Part shown: positions 55,578 through 64,000 of the stretch, piece by piece | Layout of the letters: every line of letters begins with the position of its first letter | Numbering within the stretch: position 1 is the stretch's first letter | Assembly: GCA_024508855.1 (NCBI GenBank) | Contig: JANINJ010000006.1 | Span: 102,301 to 166,300, forward strand | Direction of reading: 5' to 3' | Length of the DNA stretch: 64,000 bases | Source: Xanthobacteraceae bacterium | GTDB lineage: Bacteria > Pseudomonadota > Alphaproteobacteria > Rhizobiales > Xanthobacteraceae | Program-made: the position numbers and the translations under genes | The notes under the pieces: model-generated | Seen by the model: only the letters and a program-made list of their open reading frames with translations | What the model was told of the DNA's origin: nothing | Databases searched by the model: none

Positions 55578-56393
55578 TCACCCACCCTTGAACTTCGGCG
55601 GCCGCTTTTCCATGAAGCTGGCGACACCCTCGCGGAAATCGGCGCCTTGCAATGCGACGTGCATTTCGCGATTGGCGTCGATGGTGGCTTCCGCCAGCGT
55701 CTGGAACGGCACGTCGTAAACCTGCCGCTTGATCACCGCCATCGCCGAGGGCGAGACGAAGTCCGCGAGATCGCGCGCGTAGGCGTAGGTTTCCTCGCGC
55801 AGCTTGTCCGGCGGGCAGAGCCGGTTGACGAGGCCGATCCGCAACGCCTCCTCGCTGGAGACCCGGCGCGCCGACAGCAGCAGGTCGAGCGCGTTGGCGT
55901 GCCCGACGATGTGCGGCAGCATCCAGCTGATGCCATGCTCGGCGATCAGGCCGCGACGCGAGAATGCCGTCGTGAACACGGTGTTGTCGGTAGCGAAACG
56001 CAGGTCGCAGTACAACGCGTGCACCAGGCCGATGCCGGCGGTGGCGCCGTTGAGCATAGCGATGATAGGCTTTGCGATCGAGGGATAGAAGCCATAGCGC
56101 GTCTGCCAATCCGGCCGCCGGTTCATGTCGAATGCCGGCAGATCGCCGCCGCGCCGCTTGATGTCGTTGGGATCGAGGCCCTTCAGCGCATCCATGTCGG
56201 CTCCGGCACAGAACGCCCGGCCCGCGCCGGTGAGCACGATGACGCGCACGCCATCGTCCGCCGCAGCGGCCTCCATGGCGTGACGCACGTCGCGCTCCAT
56301 CGTCGGCGTCCATGCATTCATGCGGTCGGGTCGGTTGAGCGTGATGGTCGCGACCCTGTCGCCAACGCTGTAGAGAATGTCCTGATAGTCCAT
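55578..56393 (-). CDS. Enoyl-CoA hydratase/isomerase family protein
   Basis: A 271-residue crotonase-fold enzyme: VRVIVLTGAGRAFCAGADMDAL contains the oxyanion-hole region, with KPIIAMLNGATAGIGLVHAL as the second signature block. Catalytic Glu residues are not obvious (the usual second glutamate position reads EHGISWML), so hydratase versus isomerase or hydrolase cannot be told. AGGGAGATC precedes the ATG at 56393. It lies 20 bases after the NTF2-like gene and forms a unit with it. Confidence 0.87.
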   Translation of the reverse strand: MDYQDILYSVGDRVATITLNRPDRMNAWTPTMERDVRHAMEAAAADDGVRVIVLTGAGRAFCAGADMDALKGLDPNDIKRRGGDLPAFDMNRRPDWQTRYGFYPSIAKPIIAMLNGATAGIGLVHALYCDLRFATDNTVFTTAFSRRGLIAEHGISWMLPHIVGHANALDLLLSARRVSSEEALRIGLVNRLCPPDKLREETYAYARDLADFVSPSAMAVIKRQVYDVPFQTLAEATIDANREMHVALQGADFREGVASFMEKRPPKFKGG

Positions 56394-56413
56394 CGCGATC
56401 TCCCTGTGCGGCG

Positions 56414-56920
56414 TCATGCGCCGTTGCTTGTCGTTGTCTTGCCGCGCGCCAGATAAGCAACGGTCTCCGGCCGCTCCTTGAGCCAGCCGGCCCAGCGATC
56501 GAACACTTTCGTCATCCGTTCCGGCGCAACGCCGAGCTGCGCCATTGCCACGCCGCCGTTGACCGATTCGCGATATTCCGAGATCAGCCCGTCGCGCACG
56601 ATGAAGCGGCTCATGCCGTCGATCACGACGCGCTGGCCCTTGAACTGCGGAATGGTCGAGGTGAAGCTGGATAGCGACCACGCGTAGCCCATGTCACCGC
56701 TGCAGACCGGATCGAACATTTCCCAGCGGTAATCGGTGGCATCGCGATGAAACAGGTTCTGCATCATGTGCGCGATATCGGCGCGGCCCTGATGCGGTCC
56801 ATAGATGTAATCGTAATAGATTGCATCCTCGGTGAAGTGGTTCGCAAAGCGTGTGCCGTCGCCAGATTCCGCCGACGCGGTGAACGCTTGCAACAGCTTC
56901 GAGAAATCGTCCGCGTTCAT
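56414..56920 (-). CDS. NTF2-like (SnoaL-type) small protein
   Basis: A 168-residue protein with the cone-shaped NTF2-like fold pattern: FAASAESGDGTRFANHFTED-type start (FTASAESGDGTRFANHFTED region), YGPHQGRADIAHMMQNL, then RFIVRDGLISEYRE. Such proteins bind or transform small hydrophobic molecules; the next gene is an enoyl-CoA hydratase, so a shared acyl-CoA or lipid substrate is plausible. ATG at 56920 has GAGGGTGG upstream. Confidence 0.82.
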   Translation of the reverse strand: MNADDFSKLLQAFTASAESGDGTRFANHFTEDAIYYDYIYGPHQGRADIAHMMQNLFHRDATDYRWEMFDPVCSGDMGYAWSLSSFTSTIPQFKGQRVVIDGMSRFIVRDGLISEYRESVNGGVAMAQLGVAPERMTKVFDRWAGWLKERPETVAYLARGKTTTSNGA

Positions 56921-57028
56921 GAGCCACCCTCGCGATGATGGCGCAAGACAACCGTAATTTCGCCGGCGCGGCAAGGGCGCGCGCCGCGCCATATCGATGC
57001 GGATTAAATCTATTCCGTGCGACGGAAA

Positions 57029-57853
57029 CTACTCGGCGGCTTCTCGCAACGGTATGTCTGCCGCCATCTGCGGCATGCGGCGCAGCCAGCCTTCGAGGAA
57101 GCGCATCAGCCACGCGCGTTCGACGACGTCGTAAAGCGCGCGACCGGCAAAATGTTCGTGACGCGGATGCGCGCCGGGCAGCGTCAATCGCTCTTCGCCG
57201 CAGGTGGTCCAGCGATGCATCATCGCCGTAGTGACGTCGGGATGGAATTGCAGCGCGAAGGCATTGTCGAACCGGAACGCCTCGAACGGAAACTCGCTGC
57301 CCTCGGCCAGCAGTTCGCAACCCGCGGGCAAGGTGAAGCCTTCGCAGTGCCAGTGATAAACGCGATCCGGCCACGGGCCGCACAGCGCGTCACCGGCGGC
57401 GGTTGGCCGAACCGGATAATAGCCGATCTGCGCGCGGCCCTGCGGATGCGGCGCCACCGTGCCGCCGAGATGCCTGGCCAGCATCTGCGCGCCGAGGCAG
57501 ATTCCAAGAAACGGCCGCTGCTCCGCCAGCGGCACCGCGATCCAGTCGATCTCGCGCCTGACGTAATCGTCCGGATCGTTGGCGCTCATCGGCCCGCCGA
57601 AGATCACCGCGCCTGCATGATCGGCAAGCGTGCGCGGCAGCTCATCGCCAAAGCGCGGGCGGCGAATGTCGAGTGAATAGCCTAGCGCACGAAGCGCATT
57701 GCCGACGCGGCCCGGCGTCGAGCTTTCCTGATGCAGGACGATCAGAACCGGGAGCGATTGGCGAGACTGCAAGCCATGGGTGAGAGTGTGCGGCAGAAGA
57801 CCGGAAGGCTTCAGCTCTTCGACGGAATTGGAATTGACCGGCCGCAACAACAT
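57029..57853 (-). CDS. Class I glutamine amidotransferase domain protein
   Basis: A 274-residue protein with the triad GATase pattern: VLIVLHQESSTPGRVGN, the nucleophile Cys in GICLGAQMLARHL and the catalytic His in ALQFHPDVTTAMMHRW. The usual acidic third residue is Asp (HPD) rather than Glu. Stand-alone class I amidotransferases of this kind act on small amines or are GMP synthase-like; no synthase partner is nearby. The start at 57853 (ATG) has no clear ribosome site, and an internal TTG near the domain start is an alternative. Confidence 0.83.
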   Translation of the reverse strand: MLLRPVNSNSVEELKPSGLLPHTLTHGLQSRQSLPVLIVLHQESSTPGRVGNALRALGYSLDIRRPRFGDELPRTLADHAGAVIFGGPMSANDPDDYVRREIDWIAVPLAEQRPFLGICLGAQMLARHLGGTVAPHPQGRAQIGYYPVRPTAAGDALCGPWPDRVYHWHCEGFTLPAGCELLAEGSEFPFEAFRFDNAFALQFHPDVTTAMMHRWTTCGEERLTLPGAHPRHEHFAGRALYDVVERAWLMRFLEGWLRRMPQMAADIPLREAAE

Positions 57854-57923
57854 CGTTGTTCTTGCTCGCGCGCAACATGCGCGGAATTAAGGCATATCTT
57901 AATTAATCTTGGTGAACGCTTCG

Positions 57924-58715
57924 TTAATCGGCCGTTTTGCCGCGGCCTCGCTGCAGCCGACCGACTGCGGCGAGCACCAGGCCGCGCGGCACGAAACGCA
58001 GCAGCAACGGCACCATGCGGGCACCGAAGCCGGGAATCACCACGCGCTTGTTGCGCATCAGGCCGCGATACCCCGCCTCCGCGACCTGCTTCGTCGATAC
58101 AGCCAGCGCCGGGGAATCGACGCCCGCCTTCAATCCCGACCGCGCCTGAAATTCCGACGGCACCGGCCCTGGGCACAGCGCCGTCACCCGTACGCCTTGT
58201 CCGGCGAGCTCGTTATGCAGCGCCTCGGTGAACGAAAGCACATAGGCCTTCGACGCGTAGTAGACCGCCATGCGCGGCCCCGGCAGGAACGCCACCACCG
58301 AGGCAACATTGAGCAGCCCGCCGCGATGGCGGATCAGGTGGTCGGCGAAACGCAGCGACAGATCGGTCAGCGCGCTGACATTGACCGCAATCATCTCGAG
58401 CTGCTCGTCGCGGCTCAACTCGGCGGCGCAGCCGAACAGGCCGAAGCCCGCATTGTTGACAAGATGGTCGATCTCGACGCCAGCGGCGGACAGCGCTGCT
58501 GCGATCACATCACCCGCGTCAGGCTTTGCGAGATCACAGGCAATGACGATCGGCGCGATGCTGCCGCCCGTGACGATCTCTCGCGCCAGCGCCTGCAGTC
58601 GCTCCTCGCGCCGCGCCACCAGCGCAACTCGGTGGCCATGCGACGCGAAGACGCGTGCGAGGTCTGCGCCAATGCCCGCCGACGCGCCGGTGATCAGGGT
58701 CACGCACTCGGTCAC
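57924..58715 (-). CDS. Short-chain dehydrogenase
   Basis: A 263-residue SDR with LITGASAGIGADLARVFA, HLVNNAGFGLFG, catalytic Ser in LLNVASVVAFLPG, YYASKAY (YxxxK) and a C-terminal KRVVIPGFGARM stretch. It resembles SDRs of the DltE/YqjQ-like group that carry a membrane-associated tail. Start is GTG at 58715. Substrate unknown. Confidence 0.86.
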   Translation of the reverse strand: MTECVTLITGASAGIGADLARVFASHGHRVALVARREERLQALAREIVTGGSIAPIVIACDLAKPDAGDVIAAALSAAGVEIDHLVNNAGFGLFGCAAELSRDEQLEMIAVNVSALTDLSLRFADHLIRHRGGLLNVASVVAFLPGPRMAVYYASKAYVLSFTEALHNELAGQGVRVTALCPGPVPSEFQARSGLKAGVDSPALAVSTKQVAEAGYRGLMRNKRVVIPGFGARMVPLLLRFVPRGLVLAAVGRLQRGRGKTAD

Positions 58716-58862
58716 GATACGACGCTCTCGAATGAGGGGTTAGTGTTTGTCCGATCGGTGCAAAGACGTCGCCTTGAAGTGCACCATACTTAGCAGAGCG
58801 GCTCGATGGGTGACGTCCAGCAATTGTCCTTATAAGGCTCGACGCGAAAGAGGCCTCGTATC

Positions 58863-59348
58863 TCAGGATGACGCTTCCTGTTCGGTCTCGGTCAGGCTCC
58901 GCGCGGCGCGGTGCTTGAGGTCGATGCGGTCGCGCGCCGACACGCCGAGCAGGTCCGCAGCGCGCCACACCACATTGTCCTCGAATTCGCTGACGCGGCC
59001 GTCCGCGAACACCATCTCCCACATCATCTCCACGATCCGGACGCGGCCCGGCTCATCCACCGAGCGCATGATGACGCTGGTAAAGTGATAGAGATCAACC
59101 GCCTCGCCCTCGACCAGCGTGGCATCGGCGATCAATTGCGACGCGGTGCCGGGATCGAGCTGGAAACGGCTCTCGAGCAGGCTGTGCAGCTTGCGCTTCT
59201 CGGCTTCCGACGGCTCGCCGTCGAGCGAGATGACGTGGATCAGCAGCGCGGTCGCTGCAAGGCGGTAATCGGTATCGTCGAACGTCCGGTTGTCACCCGC
59301 CATCGGGGAAACAACCTCGGCAATGAATTGGCGCAGTTTATCCAGCAT
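58863..59348 (-). CDS. TerB-family tellurite-resistance-like protein
   Basis: A 161-residue all-helical protein with the TerB/TerB-N-type pattern: YRLAATALLIHVISLDGEPSEAEKRKLHSLL, then VRIVEMMWEMVFADGRVSEFEDNVVWRAADLLGV. TerB domains bind metals and occur in tellurite-resistance and stress systems, but no other ter gene is present. The ATG at 59348 is preferred to the preceding TTG. Confidence 0.85.
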   Translation of the reverse strand: MLDKLRQFIAEVVSPMAGDNRTFDDTDYRLAATALLIHVISLDGEPSEAEKRKLHSLLESRFQLDPGTASQLIADATLVEGEAVDLYHFTSVIMRSVDEPGRVRIVEMMWEMVFADGRVSEFEDNVVWRAADLLGVSARDRIDLKHRAARSLTETEQEASS

Positions 59349-59495
59349 CAACCTTCCAATCGAACCCGTTCAATGGAAATTGCAACAAGACGGGCGCTCT
59401 ATGGCGCGAAATGGCAACGCTTGCAACCGACACCGGGTTCCGGATGGCAAGATTACAGTTCCGTCATGCAGCCCGGGCTTAGGGTAACGAGCCGA

Positions 59496-60905
59496 TCACG
59501 GAATTTCGAACACGACCACCTTATCGGCAATGCCGCGGAGCGCCGCATGTTTGCGGATCGGCGCGATCGAAGCCTTGGTCAAGATGTCGGCAACCGCGGG
59601 CGTTTCCAGCACCGGGCCGGTGACGTGAATCGCCTGATCGATCGATAGTCCCTGCACGCGTGCAGCAATGTTGACAGTCTGGCCGAAATAATCCTGCCGC
59701 TCGTTGAGCATCACCGCGAGGCAGGGACCTTCGTGAATACCGATCTTGAGCACGAGATCCTTTTTGCCGCGCTGCTCGTTGAGCGCATCCATCGCCGCGC
59801 GCATGCGCAGGCCGGCAGCCAGTGCCTGCTCCGGCCGCACGAAGGTAGCCATCACCGCATCGCCGATGGTCTTCACCACCGCGCCGCCTTCGGATGCGAT
59901 GATTTCCAGCAGCGCATGGAAATGCGCCCGCACCAGATCGAACGCCGCGAGATCGCCGACCCGTTCGTAGAGCGCCGTCGATCCCTTCAGGTCGGTGAAC
60001 AGGAACGTCAGCGAGGTGATCTTGAGGCGCTGATCGATGTTGAGATTGTCGGCCTTATAGATGTCGCGAAAGGTTTGGTTGGCTAGGATGCGCTTGGCGG
60101 TCAGGATCGGCTTGCGTTTGCCGAGCAACTCATGCAGCGCGTCACCCGCAATCCAGACCGACGGCAGCACGCGAACGCCCGACTGATTCTCCAGCGTCAA
60201 CCGCAACGGCCCCGGCCGCATCTCCGTTGTTCCGGTCGGCGCGTGCTGCGCGTTGAAGACCATCGACAGTTGCTGGCGCTCACGGGTCGGCTCACCCGAG
60301 ATCGCGAGGAACTGCGCGGAGTGCGTCACCGGTTCGAACACAATGCAGAACTGGTTCGGCAACTGCAGCGACAGTACGGCCTTTTCGCCAGGCGGCAGCT
60401 CGATGGCCTCGAGCGTGACATCGTCGATCAGGCGCTGAAACGAGCCGTCGTCGAATTCGATGCCCGAACTCCAGAATATCTGGCGGGTATATTCCCATAA
60501 CGGCAGCGAATTCGGATCGTGCGCGGCGATCCGCCGTACCCGCGGGCTCACCGTGAATGCGACCTCGACGTGATCATCGACCGAGGCTTCGTAGCCGGCT
60601 GCGCATAGCGCACAGTTATAGTCTTCGTGACGCAGCGACTTCAGCGTGGTGTGCGCGTCGAGCACGCCGCTACATCCCGGACACAGCACATTCCAGGTGA
60701 GATCAAACAGGCCGAGCCGCGACGCATGGAGGAAGCCGGCGATGACGCGCTCTTCGCCGAGGCCCGTCTGCCTGGAGAAGTCCAGCGCATTGATGCGGTT
60801 CAGGTCCCGATCGGCGCCATCCTCGACGAGTTGCCGGATCGCATCGACCACCGGCGGATCGGCGGTCTGTCCTAATACCGAGAATAAGGCCTGAACTTCA
60901 CTCAT
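59496..60905 (-). CDS. Class III adenylate/guanylate cyclase with N-terminal DUF5939-like zinc-ribbon region
   Basis: A 469-residue protein. The N-terminal half (about 1-270) has CPGC (about 75) and CALC (about 98) pairs that could form a zinc ribbon, as in DUF5939 proteins. The C-terminal half has the class III cyclase catalytic domain: FLFTDLKGSTALYERVGD (metal Asp), KTIGDAVMATF (metal Asp and adenine-selecting Lys), and DYFGQTVNIAARVQGL (Asn/Arg transition-state pair). A cAMP-forming enzyme is most likely. It precedes the TerB gene by 147 bases on the same strand. No transmembrane segment was seen. Confidence 0.86.
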   Translation of the reverse strand: MSEVQALFSVLGQTADPPVVDAIRQLVEDGADRDLNRINALDFSRQTGLGEERVIAGFLHASRLGLFDLTWNVLCPGCSGVLDAHTTLKSLRHEDYNCALCAAGYEASVDDHVEVAFTVSPRVRRIAAHDPNSLPLWEYTRQIFWSSGIEFDDGSFQRLIDDVTLEAIELPPGEKAVLSLQLPNQFCIVFEPVTHSAQFLAISGEPTRERQQLSMVFNAQHAPTGTTEMRPGPLRLTLENQSGVRVLPSVWIAGDALHELLGKRKPILTAKRILANQTFRDIYKADNLNIDQRLKITSLTFLFTDLKGSTALYERVGDLAAFDLVRAHFHALLEIIASEGGAVVKTIGDAVMATFVRPEQALAAGLRMRAAMDALNEQRGKKDLVLKIGIHEGPCLAVMLNERQDYFGQTVNIAARVQGLSIDQAIHVTGPVLETPAVADILTKASIAPIRKHAALRGIADKVVVFEIP

Positions 60906-60970
60906 GCCGGATGCTATCGCAGATAGGAACCCGCTCCAAGCTCAGCAGATGGCGTCGCAAGTAATCGAAT

Positions 60971-62350
60971 TCAACGCCGCGTGATGCGAAACATCGGCGA
61001 GCGGTCCGGCTGCGTCGTCACCACGCCCATCGGCATCACCGGTTCGCGATCCACCAGTTCGATGTGGAACGCGCCGACGATCCTGGCGAGCGCCAGCGTC
61101 GCCTCGACGATGGCGAAATGCGCGCCGATGCAAATCCGCGGCCCGACCCCGAACGGCAGATAGGCGAAACGATCCGGCGCGGGCCTACCGGGCGCGAAAC
61201 GATCCGGATTGAACGTATTCGGCTCGTCCCACAACTTTTCGTGCCGATGCAGCAGCCACGGCGCGATCAGGATCACGTCCTTCGGCGCGACCTTCATGCC
61301 CCCTACTTCGTCCGGACCGACCGCGGCGCGCGCGATCAGGAAGGCCGGCGGATACAGCCGCATCGTTTCGTCGATCACCGCGCGGGTGAACTTCAGCTTC
61401 TCGAACTCGGTCGTCCCCACGCTGCCCGCCTCGGCGGCGACCTTGTCCTGCGTCGCCGGATCGAGCGCCAGCAGATAGAGCGACCAGAACAACGCCGTCG
61501 CAGTGGTTTCATGGCCGGCGAGGATCATGGTCGCCACCTCGTCGCCGAGTTGCTCGGCGGTGAACGCCGCGCCGGTCTCGGGATCGCGCGCAGCTTCCAT
61601 CAGTTCGAACAGGTCGCGCGGCGGCGCGCCTTCGACCTTGCCGGTAGCGCGCCGCTCGGCGATCAGCGCCTGGACGAAGCGCGTCCAGCGCTTGCGGAAA
61701 AAGCGCCGCGAGATGTCCTGCGGACTCGGCCAGCTCAGCGGCAGCACCAGATCGAGGAAATGTGGGCGCGCCAATCGCGACGAATATTCGATGACGAAAT
61801 CGCGCAACGCCGCGCCGTGGTGCGCCATGCCAAACGAGAACATGGTGCGCCCGGCGATCTCCAGCGTCATGCGCTGCATCGCCTCGCGCAGATCAACCGG
61901 TTCGTTGCGGCGCGCATCGAGCGCGGCAACCGTCTCCTCCGTCGCGGATACCATGTGCGGCACCAGGGTCGTCACTGCGCGCGGCGTGAAGGCCGGCGCC
62001 AGGGTGCGGCGCTGATGCTTCCAGCTCCGGCCCTCCGCAATCAGCAGGCCCTCGCCGAGCATCGGCCGCAGCACGCGGAAGCCCGCCGGGGTGCGGGTAT
62101 AGTTCTCGTAGTTCTCGACCAGTACATGCCGGATCGCTTCCGGCGTATTGAGGATGAAGCTGCTGTGCCCGAAGAAGCGCCCCTTGATGATGTCGTCCTC
62201 ATAGGCACGCTGGCCCCAAGTGCCGATCGCGCTCTTGCGGATCGCCGACAAGCGTCCGAGCGCCGTCATGGATTCGGAGGCGCGGGGCGGGAACGGCGGC
62301 ACCAGCGGCTCGCGCGAAACCGGCATATCGAGAACTTCGGCAATGCTCAC
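60971..62350 (-). CDS. Cytochrome P450
   Basis: A 459-residue haem monooxygenase with the I-helix oxygen-activation motif AGHETTATAL, the ExxR pair in DETMRLYPP, and the cysteine haem ligand in FGVGPRICIGAHFA. Length is typical of bacterial soluble P450s. Substrate and redox partners are unknown; no ferredoxin or reductase gene is next to it. Start at GTG 62350 (SIAEVLDM...); an ATG at 62326 is an alternative. Confidence 0.93.
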   Translation of the reverse strand: MSIAEVLDMPVSREPLVPPFPPRASESMTALGRLSAIRKSAIGTWGQRAYEDDIIKGRFFGHSSFILNTPEAIRHVLVENYENYTRTPAGFRVLRPMLGEGLLIAEGRSWKHQRRTLAPAFTPRAVTTLVPHMVSATEETVAALDARRNEPVDLREAMQRMTLEIAGRTMFSFGMAHHGAALRDFVIEYSSRLARPHFLDLVLPLSWPSPQDISRRFFRKRWTRFVQALIAERRATGKVEGAPPRDLFELMEAARDPETGAAFTAEQLGDEVATMILAGHETTATALFWSLYLLALDPATQDKVAAEAGSVGTTEFEKLKFTRAVIDETMRLYPPAFLIARAAVGPDEVGGMKVAPKDVILIAPWLLHRHEKLWDEPNTFNPDRFAPGRPAPDRFAYLPFGVGPRICIGAHFAIVEATLALARIVGAFHIELVDREPVMPMGVVTTQPDRSPMFRITRR

Positions 62351-62472
62351 AATCGGGCCTCACGCTAAGAGAGGATCAGACCGCCCAAATTAATTAAAGG
62401 GCGGTTCCAGCACCATAACACCAGTAGGGGAAAATCCGGGCACCTTGAAGGCGCGGCCAACCGCCTCATTGC

Positions 62473-63843
62473 TCAATAGGTCAGTTCGGCAATCGAAACC
62501 CGGTTCTGCGAGGCCGGCCACGCGCGTGTGACGATCCGCTCTTCGTTGAACATCGCCACGACCGGACGGCCCAGTTCCGATTTTGCCAACCTGACCGTCG
62601 TGACGGAATCGGTCGGCACGCCGGCTTTGACGTCGGTCGGCGTCTTGCCGTCGAGCAGCACGATATCGCGCGGCAGGCCGAAATAGCCGCGCGGACGCGA
62701 CATCGTCACGATCGCGCCGCCGCCGCTTTCAGCTGCCGATAGCGGCCGGGCCGCGCGCAGGTTCACGACATCCGACGAGCGTGCGAACGGCGAACGATAG
62801 ATATGCGTGGTCGGCGAGCCCGTCGTTGCCAGCACGAATTCGAGATACCAGTCCGGTTGCACCTTCACCGGGCCCCAGAGGCCATCGGCGGCGGTCTTGG
62901 TGGCGTGGATCGCGTCACTCATGCGCTCGCCGGTCTCCGGCGAGACCCGGTAGACCTCGACGGAAGCATCCGCGACCGGGCGATTGGTCTGCACGCCGCC
63001 GGGCGTGTCGGTCACCCGGCCGTTCAGCACCACTTCGGTCTCGGGTACGATCGCGATGCGTCCCGGCTCGCGACCGACGATGAACTTGTAGATCTCGCGG
63101 AAGGCGCGCGGCGAGAACGCCGTCTCGCGGTGATCGACCTGGCCGAGCACCAGATTGATCGCGCCTTTCAGTTCCGGACCCTCAAAGGTCACGTTGGTGG
63201 CCTGGCCCGGCTTGCCGACAAAACGGCCATCAGGTTGGGCGTACTTGTCGTAACCGTCGCTGCGTAACGTCAGGAACGCGGTGCCTGCGACGACCTCGTT
63301 CGCGCCCTTGTTCAATTCCTGCAGGAACGGCCCGCGACCGTTGAACTCGCTGCCAAGGTTCTCGTCCCAGGCAAAGACGCCGTGATTGGGGACGCCGCAC
63401 AGCACCGCGTGGCTGACGTCGGCGGCGCCGCCGTTCTTGATGAAGTTACGGATCGCATAGCCGCCGCGGGAATTTCCCACCAGCGCGACGCGAGCCGCGC
63501 CGGTGCCCTGCTTCAGCGCCGCAACCGCCTCGGCGAGTTGCAGACGCTGCTCTTCGGTGGAGGATCGGAGCGGCTGCGGCTTGCTGTCGTCGTTCCGCGC
63601 CAGCGGGTTGAGGAAATCGATCGCGGCCATCCTGTCACGCGGCACGCCGTTCGATTCCATCCGCCACAGCGTCGTCATCCACAACGCGGACTGATCGCCA
63701 TTTCCGTGCACGAACAGGATCGGCGGCAACGCGGCGGGCGCGGCCTGTTGAGCCGGCTGGGCCGCGGCACGGCGGCCGACCCCTCCTGCGACCAGCGGCA
63801 GCACGGCTGCGGCCTGCAAAATTCGTCGCCTTGAAAGGGCCAT
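62473..63843 (-). CDS. Tat-exported alpha/beta hydrolase with C-terminal extra domain
   Basis: A 456-residue protein beginning SRRRILQAAAVLPLVAGG, a twin-arginine signal. The alpha/beta-hydrolase fold has LFVHGNGDQSALW and the nucleophile elbow GNSRGGYAI (Ser in GxSxG). A C-terminal region of about 180 residues after GREPGRIAIVPE looks like a carboxypeptidase-like or Ig-like beta domain (TDTPGGVQTNRPVADASVEVYR). Lipase or depolymerase activity on an extracellular ester is plausible. ATG start at 63843. Confidence 0.83.
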   Translation of the reverse strand: MALSRRRILQAAAVLPLVAGGVGRRAAAQPAQQAAPAALPPILFVHGNGDQSALWMTTLWRMESNGVPRDRMAAIDFLNPLARNDDSKPQPLRSSTEEQRLQLAEAVAALKQGTGAARVALVGNSRGGYAIRNFIKNGGAADVSHAVLCGVPNHGVFAWDENLGSEFNGRGPFLQELNKGANEVVAGTAFLTLRSDGYDKYAQPDGRFVGKPGQATNVTFEGPELKGAINLVLGQVDHRETAFSPRAFREIYKFIVGREPGRIAIVPETEVVLNGRVTDTPGGVQTNRPVADASVEVYRVSPETGERMSDAIHATKTAADGLWGPVKVQPDWYLEFVLATTGSPTTHIYRSPFARSSDVVNLRAARPLSAAESGGGAIVTMSRPRGYFGLPRDIVLLDGKTPTDVKAGVPTDSVTTVRLAKSELGRPVVAMFNEERIVTRAWPASQNRVSIAELTY

Positions 63844-63940
63844 TCCTTGCCTCCTGCCGATCTTAGATTCTAAAACGTGACAGGCGACTCATAGCCGTCC
63901 GGCAGTCGAACAGCCAAGACCAATTGCAGGCGTCCCGCGC

Positions 63941-64000
63941 ATGACCGAACCGCCGAAACGCACCGCACTCGCCGCCGACGGCCTCGCTGCCCCGCTGCGG
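63941..64000 (+). CDS. Start of an uncharacterised gene (truncated by the window end)
   Basis: An ATG at 63941 opens a frame that stays open to the last base (MTEPPKRTALAADGLAAPLR). It is divergent from the alpha/beta hydrolase over a 97-base gap. Only 20 residues are visible, and no ribosome site stands out, so neither function nor certainty of being coding can be given. Confidence 0.35.
   Translation, partial: MTEPPKRTALAADGLAAPLR

Noticed and set aside
61064-62368. Plus-strand frame of 434 codons opposite the P450
   Set aside because: The P450 has all diagnostic motifs on the minus strand; the opposing frame has none.

Overview
The window is an ordinary stretch of chromosome from a high-GC alphaproteobacterium, most likely of the Bradyrhizobiaceae/Nitrobacteraceae (Bradyrhizobium, Rhodopseudomonas, Afipia or Nitrobacter type). 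The signs are the gene content (ffh-rpsP-rimM-trmD-rplS, sdhCDAB, IalB-family protein, malonyl-CoA synthetase, DUF5939-type cyclase), small secreted Tyr/Arg- and His/Arg-rich proteins, short palindromic repeats typical of the group, and two near-perfect EcfG-type general-stress promoters. About 70 protein genes and one tRNA are packed tightly. I see no phage, insertion sequence, integrase, CRISPR array or rRNA.

Layout. 0-5.3 kb: end of an RluA-type pseudouridine synthase meeting mtaB and dapF head-on, then two exported proteins (GyrI-like and SIMPL domains) and a metallo-beta-lactamase-fold hydrolase. 5.5-9.4 kb: translation operon ffh-rpsP-rimM-trmD-rplS ending in a strong terminator. 9.7-18.5 kb: leucine genes leuC, leuD and leuB, not in one operon but interleaved with three small exported basic proteins, a zincin protein, a CoA-ester lyase, a beta-carbonic anhydrase, asd and another exported protein. 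18.6-28 kb: MFS transporter, Cu/Zn superoxide dismutase between two direct repeats, a Tat-exported molybdoenzyme with its cytochrome b, a fasciclin protein, an SDR divergent from malonyl-CoA synthetase, a cation-diffusion transporter, a PepSY protein and a TauE/SafE permease.

28-31.6 kb: succinate dehydrogenase operon sdhCDAB. 31.7-46.7 kb: MAPEG protein, a stress-promoter-linked proline-rich ORF, a large Pro/Ala-rich OmpA-family protein, methyltransferase, argG, PAP2 phosphatase, membrane protein, rlmN, IalB-like protein, a dienoyl-CoA-reductase-like SDR, quinone oxidoreductase, YkvA, pterin dehydratase, a TAXI binding protein and PhoD-type phosphatase. 46.7-50.3 kb: response regulator divergent from a Crp/Fnr regulator, then typA. 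50.4-64 kb: amine oxidase-like flavoprotein, DCC-family protein, GNAT, ppa, yggT-yggU-folD, tRNA-Ala(CGC), enoyl-CoA hydratase with an NTF2-like partner, glutamine amidotransferase, SDR, TerB protein, class III cyclase, cytochrome P450, a Tat-exported alpha/beta hydrolase, and the start of one more gene.

Most of the window is core metabolism: translation, leucine, lysine/threonine and arginine synthesis, TCA cycle and one-carbon metabolism. I found no clear new multi-gene system. The most unusual signals are regulatory and repetitive: the EcfG promoters before a secreted His-rich protein and before a short coupled ORF pair, the related small secreted proteins wedged between leuC and leuD, the direct repeats bracketing sodC, and the mosaic palindromic repeat family. 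All functional calls come from reading sequence and motifs; no database search was run.
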